Positions 43,201 to 50,327 of a stretch of DNA of 50,327 nucleotides are shown piece after piece. The notes under the pieces were generated by a model. The model did no database searches. It was not told the origin of the DNA and saw only the letters and a program-made list of their open reading frames with translations. Source of the DNA: a bacterium (GTDB lineage Bacteria; UBP14; UBA6098; JAFGQG01); the NCBI GenBank assembly GCA_016935765.1, contig JAFGQG010000124.1, positions 1 to 50,327 on the forward strand. The letters are read 5' to 3'. Both the position numbers and the translations under genes were made by a program. How positions within the stretch are numbered: the first letter of the stretch is position 1; the number at the start of each line of letters is the position of its first letter.

Positions 43201-44616
43201 GTGAAAAAAATTCTAGCCACTTTTTATATTTTGTTAATTTTACTACCGGTTGTATCTGTTTCCGCTCAGGTCAACGGTGAGATAATCGAGCAAGACCTTA
43301 ATGCCTCCCGGCATGGGTATTCTATCGTGAAACTCTGGGGAGGGCATTATGAAATGGGGTATGCCTATGGCTACCTCTTCGCGGAAGATATTATCGCTGG
43401 ACTTAATGAAGGCATGGAAATGATAGAAGATTGGGGATTATCGTGGAGTATGGTTTTAATGCTGGTTAATACCTACACGTGCAAGCCGGATTGTATTGAG
43501 GATGAATTCGAGGGTATCGCGGACGGAGTGAATGATGGCGTTCCCGGAGTAGGTATCCTTCCGGTGGATATAAAAGCGATGAACCTTTTTGGCGATATTT
43601 ACTATTTCGGGACTGCATGCCGCGCGGTGTCGTCATGGGGGAGTACGGTCACAAATAGCGAATTCACAACCATATCCACGAGGAGACTGGACTACTTCGA
43701 CCTAGGTCTCGATTTCCAGTACCATCACGTGATAGCCATTTTTGAGCCCGATGACGGGTCCCCGAATTGGATAAACTTCGCCTGGCCCGGATATGTATCC
43801 TGCCTCACTGCTTTGAACGAATTCGGTACCGTGGCTTCGCTTCACGATTGGGGCAGCGGCGGATCCTCGCCATCGAGACCTCTGCCGCGAACACTCGCCT
43901 CTCGTTACGCCCTCACAATGGTTTCAAATCCCGATATCTCCACGCACCTTAGCACTGTTTTCAGCGAGTTGAACACCTACAATTGCGCCACACCCGGTTT
44001 TTTGAACTATTTCGTTCCGGATGGCTATGGAGGTGTAATTAAACATCATCGCACTTCCGGTTATTATGAAATTCGGTACCCTAATCCCGGCTGCTACGGC
44101 GGTGAAGCGATCTACACTAACAATAGCGATATCTCGGGCACATATATCGGTGATCCATGGGTGTCGTATTATTCAGGTTATGCAGCCAGCGGCGACATAA
44201 CGATGGAGGGTCAATGGGAGACCGCGGGTCCGAGTTTCCACAGGATGACCGTGGGTTTCCGCGGTCGGAACGATATGCGGATCTGGTTCGATGGACAGCT
44301 TAGCGCAGGTCACACCTCCCGTGTTGAATTCGAATGGGCGGACCTCGTTGGCATAGATGAGAGCCAGTCAGCGCAAATCAGGGATTTTGAGATACACGCT
44401 TACCCGAATCCGTTTAACAGTGTCTGTGTTATCGAAACGCCATACCGGGGGGCAGTGGAGATTTTCGATATTGCAGGGAATCTCGTTTGGGAAAATGCAG
44501 CCGACGGGAAAAGAACTACATGGGTGCCTTCGAGTGAAACTCCCGGCGGTATTTATTTGCTTAGAGTTACTTCAAATGGTAAAAGTATTGCCAATAAATT
44601 AGTGTATTTGAAATAA
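43201..44616 (+). CDS. Secreted C45-family autoproteolytic hydrolase with T9SS C-terminal domain (paralogue 1)
   Basis: 471 residues, GTG start with GGAG upstream. The signal peptide ends VSAQ. A C45/phospholipase-B-like N-terminal segment GGHYEMGYAYGYLFAEDI is followed by the probable autocleavage site at Cys140 in GTACRAVSSWGSTVT, with TRRLDY just after it; the family processes itself to expose this cysteine. WPGYVSCLTALNEFGTVASLHD and the region to 350 complete the Ntn fold. The C-terminus has AYPNPFNSVCVIE, EIFDIAGNLVW, GGIYLLRVT, KLVYLK. It lies 41 bases after the previous gene and 42 before its close paralogue, probably one operon. Substrates of this family include acylated amino acids, beta-lactam precursors and bile salts; none can be chosen here. 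Confidence 0.83.
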   Translation: MKKILATFYILLILLPVVSVSAQVNGEIIEQDLNASRHGYSIVKLWGGHYEMGYAYGYLFAEDIIAGLNEGMEMIEDWGLSWSMVLMLVNTYTCKPDCIEDEFEGIADGVNDGVPGVGILPVDIKAMNLFGDIYYFGTACRAVSSWGSTVTNSEFTTISTRRLDYFDLGLDFQYHHVIAIFEPDDGSPNWINFAWPGYVSCLTALNEFGTVASLHDWGSGGSSPSRPLPRTLASRYALTMVSNPDISTHLSTVFSELNTYNCATPGFLNYFVPDGYGGVIKHHRTSGYYEIRYPNPGCYGGEAIYTNNSDISGTYIGDPWVSYYSGYAASGDITMEGQWETAGPSFHRMTVGFRGRNDMRIWFDGQLSAGHTSRVEFEWADLVGIDESQSAQIRDFEIHAYPNPFNSVCVIETPYRGAVEIFDIAGNLVWENAADGKRTTWVPSSETPGGIYLLRVTSNGKSIANKLVYLK

Positions 44617-44658
44617 ATTAGTAATTATTGTATCGATTTGAATGATAAGGAGTTATAG

Positions 44659-46200
44659 GTGAAGAAGTGTTGTCTGGCGGTTATTGTCCTATTAGGCTGT
44701 ATAATTTGTAATTTGCCGGTCGAAGCCCAGGTGAACGGTGAGATAATCGAGCAGGACCTGGATGTTTCCCGTTACGGTTATACTATCATCAAGCTCTGGG
44801 GAAGCCATTACGATATGGGTTATGCTTACGGCTACCTCATGGGGGAGGATATCGCGACTGCAATTGAGGAGGCGAAGTTGCTTGTGGCTTCATGGGGTTA
44901 TTCGTGGAGTGAGATGATAACCCTGGTAAACTCCTACACTTACAAGCCGGATTGCATCGAGGATGAATTCGATGGACTTGCTGACGGGGTGAACGACACG
45001 GTCACTGGCGCTTCTTATACTGCCCCGGATGTCAAAGCTATCAACCTCTTCGGGGATATTGCTTATGCGATAAGCTGCAGGTCGGTATCATCGTGGGGGA
45101 GCACGGTATCGAACAGCGAATTCAGCACGATTTCGACTCGCCGGCTGGATTACTACGATGTGGGCATAGAGGCGCAGTACCACCATGTAGTAGCGAAGTT
45201 CGAGCCGGATGACGGTTCCCCGAAGTGGGTGAATTTTGCCTGGCCGGGGTACGTCGCTTGTGTTACCGGCGTGAATGAGTTCGGTACGATCGCCTCATTA
45301 CACGACTGGGGGAGTATGGGTTCATCTTCCCCGAATCCGCTCCCGCGCGTGATCGCTGCCAGGTATGCCCTCACAATGGTCACCGATTCGGACATCTCCA
45401 CGCATCTCGACTCGGTGTTTGCGGAGTTGAACACTTATGGGGCAGCGACTCCGGGATTCCTCAACTATTACGTGCCGAACGGCGGGGGAGGAGTTATTAA
45501 GCACACGTGCGAAGCTGGCTATTACGAGGTGCGGTATCCTCAACCGGGTTGCTACGGCGGCGAAGCGATATACACGAATAACAGCGATATTTCAGGCGCA
45601 ACTATTGGTGAACCGTGGGGTACATATTACGCTGATAACGCGCCGACTGGGGATATAACCATGGATGGGCAGTGGACTACTGCGGGACCGAGCTTCCACC
45701 GCGTTACGGTGGGTGTTCGGGGGCGCGATGATATGGTTATCTGGTTCGATGGTTACACTCCCACAGGTTTGACTCCCAAGCTCGAGCTGGAATGGAACGC
45801 GCTGGAGGTTGAGCAGCCTGGTACATTTAATATACCTGAGTATTATGAAATCCACGCGTATCCCAATCCGTTTTCAGAAAAAACAATTATCAGTTATCAG
45901 TTAACGGTTAACAATGGACAATCGAACACCCGCCTTTCTCCACCGACTACTGATTACCGGTTACCGGTTGCTACTCACATATACGATATTAATGGCAGGT
46001 TGGTTTACACCCCGAAAGAAGGATTGGATGATCCCTGTTCCCTGAATCCTGCTTCCTGCCAACCATTCGAAACTTCAGCTAAGAATGGTTACCTATCTTT
46101 CTCCTGGACTCCCGAACCCACCATCAACTCAGGGATTTACTTTATTCGCTCGAATATGGCTAATCAGAATGTGTGTAAGAAGATTATTTATTTGAAATAG
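44659..46200 (+). CDS. Secreted C45-family autoproteolytic hydrolase with repeat-expanded T9SS domain (paralogue 2)
   Basis: 513 residues, GTG start after AAGGAGTTATAG. It is clearly homologous to the upstream gene throughout the catalytic part: GSHYDMGYAYGYLMGEDI, Cys140 in ISCRSVSSWGSTVS, WPGYVACVTGVNEFGTIASLHD. The C-terminal domain is longer than its paralogue's. After AYPNPFSEKTIIS an insert of about 28 residues (YQLTVNNGQSNTRLSPPTTD...) precedes HIYDINGRLVYT, and another (PKEGLDDPCSLNPASCQ...) precedes WTPEPTINSGIYFIR and KIIYLK. The first insert is encoded by a GTTATCAGTTAACGGTTAAC-type repeat (45886-45970). Catalytic residues are intact, so it should be active if the sorting domain still folds. 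Confidence 0.83.
   Translation: MKKCCLAVIVLLGCIICNLPVEAQVNGEIIEQDLDVSRYGYTIIKLWGSHYDMGYAYGYLMGEDIATAIEEAKLLVASWGYSWSEMITLVNSYTYKPDCIEDEFDGLADGVNDTVTGASYTAPDVKAINLFGDIAYAISCRSVSSWGSTVSNSEFSTISTRRLDYYDVGIEAQYHHVVAKFEPDDGSPKWVNFAWPGYVACVTGVNEFGTIASLHDWGSMGSSSPNPLPRVIAARYALTMVTDSDISTHLDSVFAELNTYGAATPGFLNYYVPNGGGGVIKHTCEAGYYEVRYPQPGCYGGEAIYTNNSDISGATIGEPWGTYYADNAPTGDITMDGQWTTAGPSFHRVTVGVRGRDDMVIWFDGYTPTGLTPKLELEWNALEVEQPGTFNIPEYYEIHAYPNPFSEKTIISYQLTVNNGQSNTRLSPPTTDYRLPVATHIYDINGRLVYTPKEGLDDPCSLNPASCQPFETSAKNGYLSFSWTPEPTINSGIYFIRSNMANQNVCKKIIYLK
45886..45970 (+). repeat. Dispersed repeat inserted in frame within a T9SS sorting domain
   Basis: AATTATCAGTTATCAGTTAA, CGGTTAACAATGG and GACTACTGATTACCGG form a degenerate intergenic-type repeat. 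It is found here inside a coding sequence, lengthening the loop between the PNPF and YDINGRL strands without breaking the frame. Confidence 0.6.
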
Positions 46201-46264
46201 TGACTCAAAATATCTTGACTTGCTACATTAATATCTTATTTTATCATCAGTTAGAGGTGAAAAA

Positions 46265-46468
46265 ATGATAAAAATTAAAAGCAGGAAAATCCTCGATAAG
46301 GATGGTAGAGAAGTAGCCATTCAGTTTGAATTTGAGGATTATAAAAAGATACAAGAATACATTGAAGATATTGAGGATTCTCTGGAACTTGCACAGGCTA
46401 TTAAAGAAGCAGATGGATTTCGTTTGTGGGAGGATTTTGTTGCAGAATTCAATTCGACGCATAAATGA
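46265..46468 (+). CDS. Probable antitoxin of a RelE/ParE-type module
   Basis: 67 residues with a GAGGTG site upstream. It has a short beta-rich N-terminus (KIKSRKILDKDGREVAIQFEFEDYKKI) then a helical acidic C-terminus (YIEDIEDSLELAQAIKEADG), typical of RelB/Phd-like antitoxins that contact a RelE-type toxin. Its TGA overlaps the next gene's ATG (ATGATG). TTGACT at 46215-46220 could be the -35 box of its promoter. Intact. Confidence 0.7.
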   Translation: MIKIKSRKILDKDGREVAIQFEFEDYKKIQEYIEDIEDSLELAQAIKEADGFRLWEDFVAEFNSTHK

Positions 46469-46722
46469 TGAATTATTAAATTATTATTGAACGAAAAGCA
46501 GAGAAGGAGATCGATTCTCTTGATTATAGTATATCTGAAAGGGTTGTAAAAACAATCTCCAAACTAACCCGAGTACCCCGACCACCTGGTTCACGGAAAT
46601 TAAAAGTAAAGAATGGGTATCGGATTTTATTAGGCAAAATTCGTATCTTATATACTGTTGATGATAAGAATAAAATAGTAACGGTTTACCGGGTTTCACC
46701 ACGTGATAAAGCGTATAGATAA
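46468..46722 (+). pseudogene. RelE/ParE toxin gene interrupted by a nonsense codon at position 4
   Basis: From the ATG at 46468 the frame reads M-N-Y-stop, then continues open for 80 codons: IIIERKAEKEIDSLDYS, LTRVPRPPGSRKLK, GYRILLGKIRILYTVDD, VTVYRVSPRDKAYR. This is a complete RelE-type toxin with the usual start pattern (MNYKIIIERKA-like). The TAA at 46477-46479 is one base from AAA (Lys). No ATG, GTG or TTG occurs after the stop at a usable place, though an ATT start cannot be excluded. All later toxin residues look preserved. Confidence 0.82.
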
Positions 46723-46757
46723 AGACAATAAGTTATTTTGTGATAGTAGGACGAGAA

Positions 46758-46979
46758 ATGCAAATCACTTATGATACAAATGCGGACGCTATGTATATAA
46801 AGTTTAAAGAGGGTAAATTTGTACGCAACAAGGAAATTGAGGAAGGTATCATCATAGATATTGGTGAAGATAATAAACTTTTAGGTATTGAGATACTCGA
46901 GGTTAGTTCCCGGTTTCTGCCAGAAGAATTATCAAGAGTTGATGTTCAAATGCCCCTTCATCTTGCGAATGTTACTTAG
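46758..46979 (+). CDS. DUF2283 family protein
   Basis: 73 residues from the ATG at 46758; an in-frame GTG at 46740 is possible, but homology begins with MQITYDTNADAMYIKF. The sequence ITYDTNADAMYIKFKEG...GIIIDIGEDNKLLGIEIL is the DUF2283 pattern. These small proteins often sit beside toxin-antitoxin-type genes (for example DUF4258), and here it follows the disabled RelE toxin by 35 bases. Function not established. Confidence 0.8.
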   Translation: MQITYDTNADAMYIKFKEGKFVRNKEIEEGIIIDIGEDNKLLGIEILEVSSRFLPEELSRVDVQMPLHLANVT

Positions 46980-47036
46980 ACTAAATACCTTTTAGTAAAA
47001 TTAGTTTTGAAAGAATATGAATAGGGGGTTTAAGAT

Positions 47037-48779
47037 ATGTTAAGCAAGTTATCAATATTTATTTGTACGAGTATATTATTCTTGACAAGCGCTCTTTTTG
47101 CTGATACAACTTACGTATCGGGGGATGTATCGGGAGTTTGGGAAGCTTACGGTTCACCATATTTAGTTACTGGTGAAATTCATGTGCCGACAGATAGCAG
47201 CTTGAGAATTATGCCGGGTTGTTCTGTAATTTTCCAAGGGTATTATAAATTTTGTATAGATACCAACGCAATTTTAAAAGCGGTTGGAACAGAAATAGAT
47301 TCGATAATCTTTACAGCCCGTGATACTCTGGAAGGACATCATGGTTTACGCTTTTTTAATTCTTCGGACGAATGCACTCTTATGTACTGCAAAATTACTT
47401 TTGGAATAGCACTTGGTTTCACTTTTGATGGTCTCGGAGGTGGTATTTTTTGCAGATATTCAAATATAAATATAATAAGGTGTAAAATAGAGAAAAATGG
47501 TGCGAATGACAGAGGAGGGGGAATATGTTGTTATCACTCAAATCCAAGGATTATAAACAACGATATTGTTGGGAATATAGGCTATCTAATTGGAGGAGGA
47601 ATTGGTTGTTCTGTTTCAGACCCAATAATTATTAATAACAAAATCACAAATAATTTAGCATCTACATACGGTGGTGGAGGTATACTCTGTTCTGATTCAA
47701 ATCCAATCATTACAAATAATATTATATCCGGGAATAGTGCTGGTACTGGTGGATCTGGGGGAAGTGGTGGTGGTATTTATTGTGGCAACCACTCATCTCC
47801 AATTATTGAAAATAACCAATTATCAAATAATACTGCAGGAGCTGGAGGGGGAATTTACTGTTCCTCTGATGGATATAGAATAATAAAAAATAATAAAATT
47901 TCTAATAATCAAGCCAGTGGTTCTGGGGGTGGTATTTGCAGTACATGTAGTCTGTTATATATCGCGAACAATGTAATATCTTCAAATTTTGCAGGATTTA
48001 GAGGTGGAGGCATAAGTTGCTCATCATCTGATTTAATTATAATCAACAACACTATTTGTAATAATCAAGCTGAATCTTTTGGTGGTGGGATTGATTCAGG
48101 TACCGATGTTGATATACTAATTTTTAATACAATCTTAAATGACAATACAGCCATATATGGTAACGAAATATATGGATATTGCAGTGGTATTATTTGTTAT
48201 AGTCTGGTTAATCGAGAGGATTGTGATGTGCCATATTTTGACTGGGGTATTGGAAATGTTGATTCTGATCCATTTTTTACAGATAGTCTTTATCATTTAG
48301 GAGAGGATTCTCCGTGTATAGATGCAGGAGCAGGAACGACTTACTTTTCAATAATACATTCATTTTTTTATGCCCCAGAAGATGATTTTGAAGGCGATAG
48401 TAGACCGCTTGGATATGGCTGGGACATCGGCGCGGATGAATCACCCTACTCTTACCTCTCTGAATACAAACGAAACCTCCCTGAGAAACTGGCTATATCC
48501 GCATATCCTAATCCGTTCAATTCGACAGTAAAGATTGCTATTGGAGGGGCGTTAAATTTAACGCCCTTACTTTATGAAACGTCCGTACAATTGGAGATAT
48601 TCAACATTAATGGTAAACTAATGGAGGAATACTTCCAACCCATCCAGTCATCCATCCATCCAATCATCCATACTCCTTACTGCTGGACTCCCGAACCTTC
48701 ACTCCCCAGCGGGATATATTTTATTCGCGTGAATGTTGGTAACCAGAATATCTGCAAGAAGATTATGTATATGAAATAG
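47037..48779 (+). CDS. Secreted beta-helix protein with T9SS C-terminal domain
   Basis: 580 residues; signal peptide MLSKLSIFICTSILFLTSALFA. The N-terminal module (SGDVSGVWEAYGSPYLVTGEIHVPTDSSLRIMPGCSVIFQG) is nearly identical to that of the gene at 49553. A right-handed parallel beta-helix (130-430) has glycine-rich coils such as GGGICCYHSNPRIINNDI and GGGIYCGNHSSPIIENN. A short LamG/polymorphic-type segment (DSPCIDAGAGT...DIGADE) leads to the CTD: SAYPNPFNSTVKI, EIFNINGKLMEE, PSGIYFIRVN, KKIMYMK. Two repeats are inserted in frame in the CTD loops. Likely surface polysaccharide-binding or structural. Confidence 0.85.
   Translation: MLSKLSIFICTSILFLTSALFADTTYVSGDVSGVWEAYGSPYLVTGEIHVPTDSSLRIMPGCSVIFQGYYKFCIDTNAILKAVGTEIDSIIFTARDTLEGHHGLRFFNSSDECTLMYCKITFGIALGFTFDGLGGGIFCRYSNINIIRCKIEKNGANDRGGGICCYHSNPRIINNDIVGNIGYLIGGGIGCSVSDPIIINNKITNNLASTYGGGGILCSDSNPIITNNIISGNSAGTGGSGGSGGGIYCGNHSSPIIENNQLSNNTAGAGGGIYCSSDGYRIIKNNKISNNQASGSGGGICSTCSLLYIANNVISSNFAGFRGGGISCSSSDLIIINNTICNNQAESFGGGIDSGTDVDILIFNTILNDNTAIYGNEIYGYCSGIICYSLVNREDCDVPYFDWGIGNVDSDPFFTDSLYHLGEDSPCIDAGAGTTYFSIIHSFFYAPEDDFEGDSRPLGYGWDIGADESPYSYLSEYKRNLPEKLAISAYPNPFNSTVKIAIGGALNLTPLLYETSVQLEIFNINGKLMEEYFQPIQSSIHPIIHTPYCWTPEPSLPSGIYFIRVNVGNQNICKKIMYMK
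48547..48566. repeat. Perfect 20-bp palindrome inside a CTD coding region
   Basis: GGGCGTTAAATTTAACGCCC, self-complementary with no loop, encodes GALNLTPL in the loop between AYPNPFNSTVKI and the EIFNINGKL strand. Confidence 0.75.
48640..48668 (+). repeat. ATCC repeat inside a CTD coding region
   Basis: CCCATCCAGTCATCCATCC then ATCCAATCATCC encodes PIQSSIHPIIH between NGKLMEEYF and WTPEPSLPSGIYF. It matches the intergenic blocks at 13397 and 25621. Confidence 0.75.
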
Positions 48780-48814
48780 CCATTCAGACACTTATTGAAA
48801 GAATGATAAACTGT

Positions 48815-48843
48815 TTGACATGTCAGGCAGCTTTCATTATATT
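48815..48843 (+). promoter_or_regulatory. Sigma-70-like promoter of the TumE-like module
   Basis: -35 TTGACA (48815-48820), exact 17-bp spacer, -10 TATATT (48838-48843), 70 bases before the start at 48914. It is the best consensus promoter in the window. Confidence 0.65.
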
Positions 48844-48913
48844 AATTGAGAAGGTATTAAAATACTGGTTTCAACTACTATAAAGAATGTGAAAATTTAA
48901 AGGAGTTAGAGAT

Positions 48914-49192
48914 ATGACTGTATTGGAAAAAGTGGCAAAGGAATTAAAAATACCCCCCGAGGAATTGCTAAAAGAAAGCCTGCAGAATTATCTTAAAAGA
49001 AAACTTAAATTGGTCGAGACCGAACTCTACGTTTTAAGTAAAAAATATGGTGTAAAAAATGTTAATGATTTTGATCAAGCGATTAGTAATGGCAAATTCC
49101 ATGAAGAGAATTCTTATGAAGATTATTTTAGGTTTGATAATCTGGAAGCAGAACGCGATTCCATCCTGGCGTCATTGAAGGAAGTGAAGTGA
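48914..49192 (+). CDS. Probable antitoxin partner of a TumE/DUF6516-like protein
   Basis: 92 residues, AAGGAG upstream. It is entirely helical and charged: VLEKVAKELKIPPEELLKESLQNYLKRKLKLVETELYVLSKKYGV, and its C-terminus has EERDSILASLKE-like sequence. It overlaps the next gene by 4 bases (GTGA). I do not recognise the family by itself; position, size and coupling suggest the antitoxin of the pair. Confidence 0.65.
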   Translation: MTVLEKVAKELKIPPEELLKESLQNYLKRKLKLVETELYVLSKKYGVKNVNDFDQAISNGKFHEENSYEDYFRFDNLEAERDSILASLKEVK

Positions 49193-49545
49193 TTACTCTT
49201 CAGGAAATAGCACGAATTGCTGAGATAGAGTTCTCGGGTTTAGTGGAGTCAACGGAATATATTGGCTTCAAATTACGAATTGTTATAAAACAGGATGGTT
49301 TCATCGATGTATGGCTTTCAAGGAAGATAAAGGATAAATTCAGCTATCATTGGGAAGTAGGGGATGGTTCGTTCTACAGGTATGATAATTTCCCGGATTC
49401 GAACTGGAAGGATTTAGAAACGTTCCCTTTTCATTTTCATGACGGTTATTTTGATAATATTGGAGTTCCTCCAGGTTTTTCAAAGGATGTTGAAGGTGGA
49501 TTCAGGGATTTTATGGATTGGGTGAATAATAAACTTAGGGTCTAA
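49189..49545 (+). CDS. TumE/DUF6516-like toxin-family protein
   Basis: 118 residues, GTG start inside the upstream stop (GTGA overlap). The region DKFSYHWEVGDGSFYRYDNFPDS...TFPFHFHDG matches the YSYHWQ...RYDNAPHH...FPHHKH pattern of the TumE/DUF6516 group, proteins described as toxins of two-gene modules. The usual second histidine pair appears as HFH. Intact. It lies between two tandem beta-helix genes, 8 bases before the second. Confidence 0.65.
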   Translation: MITLQEIARIAEIEFSGLVESTEYIGFKLRIVIKQDGFIDVWLSRKIKDKFSYHWEVGDGSFYRYDNFPDSNWKDLETFPFHFHDGYFDNIGVPPGFSKDVEGGFRDFMDWVNNKLRV

Positions 49546-49552
49546 TTGTGAA

Positions 49553-50327
49553 ATGAAAAAGCTGTTTGTTTTTTCGATTATTTTAAAATTATTCTTGACA
49601 AGTATTCTATTTGCTGATACAACTTACTTATCGGGGGATGTATCGGGAGTTTGGGAAGCTTCGGGTTCTCCATATTTAGTTACTGGTGAAATTCATGTGC
49701 CGACAGATAGCAGCTTGAGAATTATGCCGGGTTGTTCTGTAATTTTTCAAGGGCGTTATAAATTATCCATTGATAATAACGCAGTTTTTAAGGCAATTGG
49801 TAATGCAGTGGATTCAATAATATTTACCCCTGCTGATACAATAATTACAGATAGTACAGGAGGTCATGGTGGGATAGAATTCAACTATGCTGCTGAAGGC
49901 TGTAGCCTAGTATATTGTAAAATAGAATATGGTGTTACTCCAGTTGGTGGTGCGATTTTTTGCGAATGGTCTAACATTTATATAATTAATTGTACTATTA
50001 TCAATAATACTGCATGGGTTTTGGGAGGAGGTCTATATTTTATGACTTACAATTCAGTGATCATTGGAAACCTAGTTATGAATAATAAAACTTGTTGGTT
50101 GGATGGAGGTGGTTTATATTTGTATGGAGGTTATCCCTCACCCGAACCTATTTTTGTACGCAATCAAGTTACATTAGTTAATAATATTATTATATTTAAT
50201 AAATCTGCTGGATGTGGTGGGGGAGTTTTTTGCGGTGGAGGTGATTTATCAATAATTAATAATACAATAATAAATAATTCTGCTGATTCATTAGGGGGTG
50301 GATTATTTAGTTGGGATTATAATTCTA
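49553..50327 (+). CDS. Secreted beta-helix protein, 3' end beyond the window
   Basis: Open from the ATG at 49553 to the window edge, at least 258 residues. The signal peptide is KKLFVFSIILKLFLTSILFA. The next ~45 codons (LSGDVSGVWEASGSPYLVTGEIHVPTDSSLRIMPGCSVIFQG) are nearly identical in DNA to the gene at 47037 and then diverge into its own glycine-rich beta-helix coils (GGGLYFMTYNSVIIGN, GCGGGVFCGGGDLSIINN). A tandem paralogue. The C-terminal sorting domain, if any, is not in view. The ATG follows the previous stop by 7 bases. Confidence 0.85.
   Translation, partial: MKKLFVFSIILKLFLTSILFADTTYLSGDVSGVWEASGSPYLVTGEIHVPTDSSLRIMPGCSVIFQGRYKLSIDNNAVFKAIGNAVDSIIFTPADTIITDSTGGHGGIEFNYAAEGCSLVYCKIEYGVTPVGGAIFCEWSNIYIINCTIINNTAWVLGGGLYFMTYNSVIIGNLVMNNKTCWLDGGGLYLYGGYPSPEPIFVRNQVTLVNNIIIFNKSAGCGGGVFCGGGDLSIINNTIINNSADSLGGGLFSWDYNS

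Noticed and set aside
1-50327. rRNA, tRNA and riboswitches
   Set aside because: I looked for cloverleaf-type TTCGANTC arms, rRNA-like stretches and long structured leaders and found none that held up; a covariance-model search would settle it.

Overview
The window looks like chromosomal DNA from an uncultured, moderately AT-rich diderm bacterium related to the FCB group or a neighbouring candidate phylum (for example WOR-3/Stahlbacteria-like or Cloacimonadota-like; I cannot decide which). The evidence is a KdsC-type phosphatase (LPS core synthesis), PorV-like outer-membrane barrels, and many secreted proteins that end in a type IX secretion (T9SS) C-terminal domain (CTD) with a YPNPFN motif and a terminal YLK/YMK/LVR. 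No rRNA, tRNA or CRISPR array is visible. Translation is standard, with several GTG/TTG starts.

Layout. 1-3.4 kb: a minus-strand C39-like lipoprotein and a repeat-rich spacer. 3.4-13.2 kb: mostly metabolic genes. These are a small unknown protein with glutamate dehydrogenase, a zinc-ribbon protein, a three-gene glycerol-3-phosphate-dehydrogenase-like operon (GlpA-like, FAD/NAD oxidoreductase, DUF1667), a TldD peptidase, a GxxExxY protein bracketed by inverted repeats, and an ABC-2 permease/CPBP protease fusion. 13.4-16.6 kb: kdsC, then two PorV-like genes, the first broken by two one-base A-tract frameshifts. 17.2-23.3 kb: a 1.7 kb-residue Ig-repeat surface protein, a MazF-type toxin-antitoxin pair and an orphan CTD remnant. 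23.4-27.6 kb (minus): the moxR-DUF58-bat operon. 27.8-31.2 kb: a RecB/Cas4-like nuclease, a broken secreted hydrolase, and a broken DUF4143 ATPase behind three copies of a palindromic operator. 31.3-36.8 kb: three secreted proteins (beta-helix, rhodanese, propeller). 36.8-37.9 kb: an intergenic nest of hairpins. 37.9-41.4 kb (minus): a repeat-built fibre-like surface protein. 41.7-46.2 kb: three secreted Ntn-hydrolases. 46.2-49.5 kb: small toxin-antitoxin-type genes interleaved with tandem beta-helix genes, the last running off the end.

Two themes tie the window together. First, it is a surface and secretion region: at least seven CTD-bearing cargo genes (one broken), one CTD remnant and two PorV-like barrels. 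Second, it is full of small dispersed repeats: GCCAC/ACAGAGACAC repeats, ATCC repeats, perfect hairpins and nested palindromes. These sit between operon genes, around the GxxExxY gene and, most strikingly, in frame inside the loops of the CTD sorting domains. Pseudogenes (PorV-like, hydrolase, ATPase, RelE toxin, CTD remnant) are common among the accessory genes and absent from the metabolic ones.
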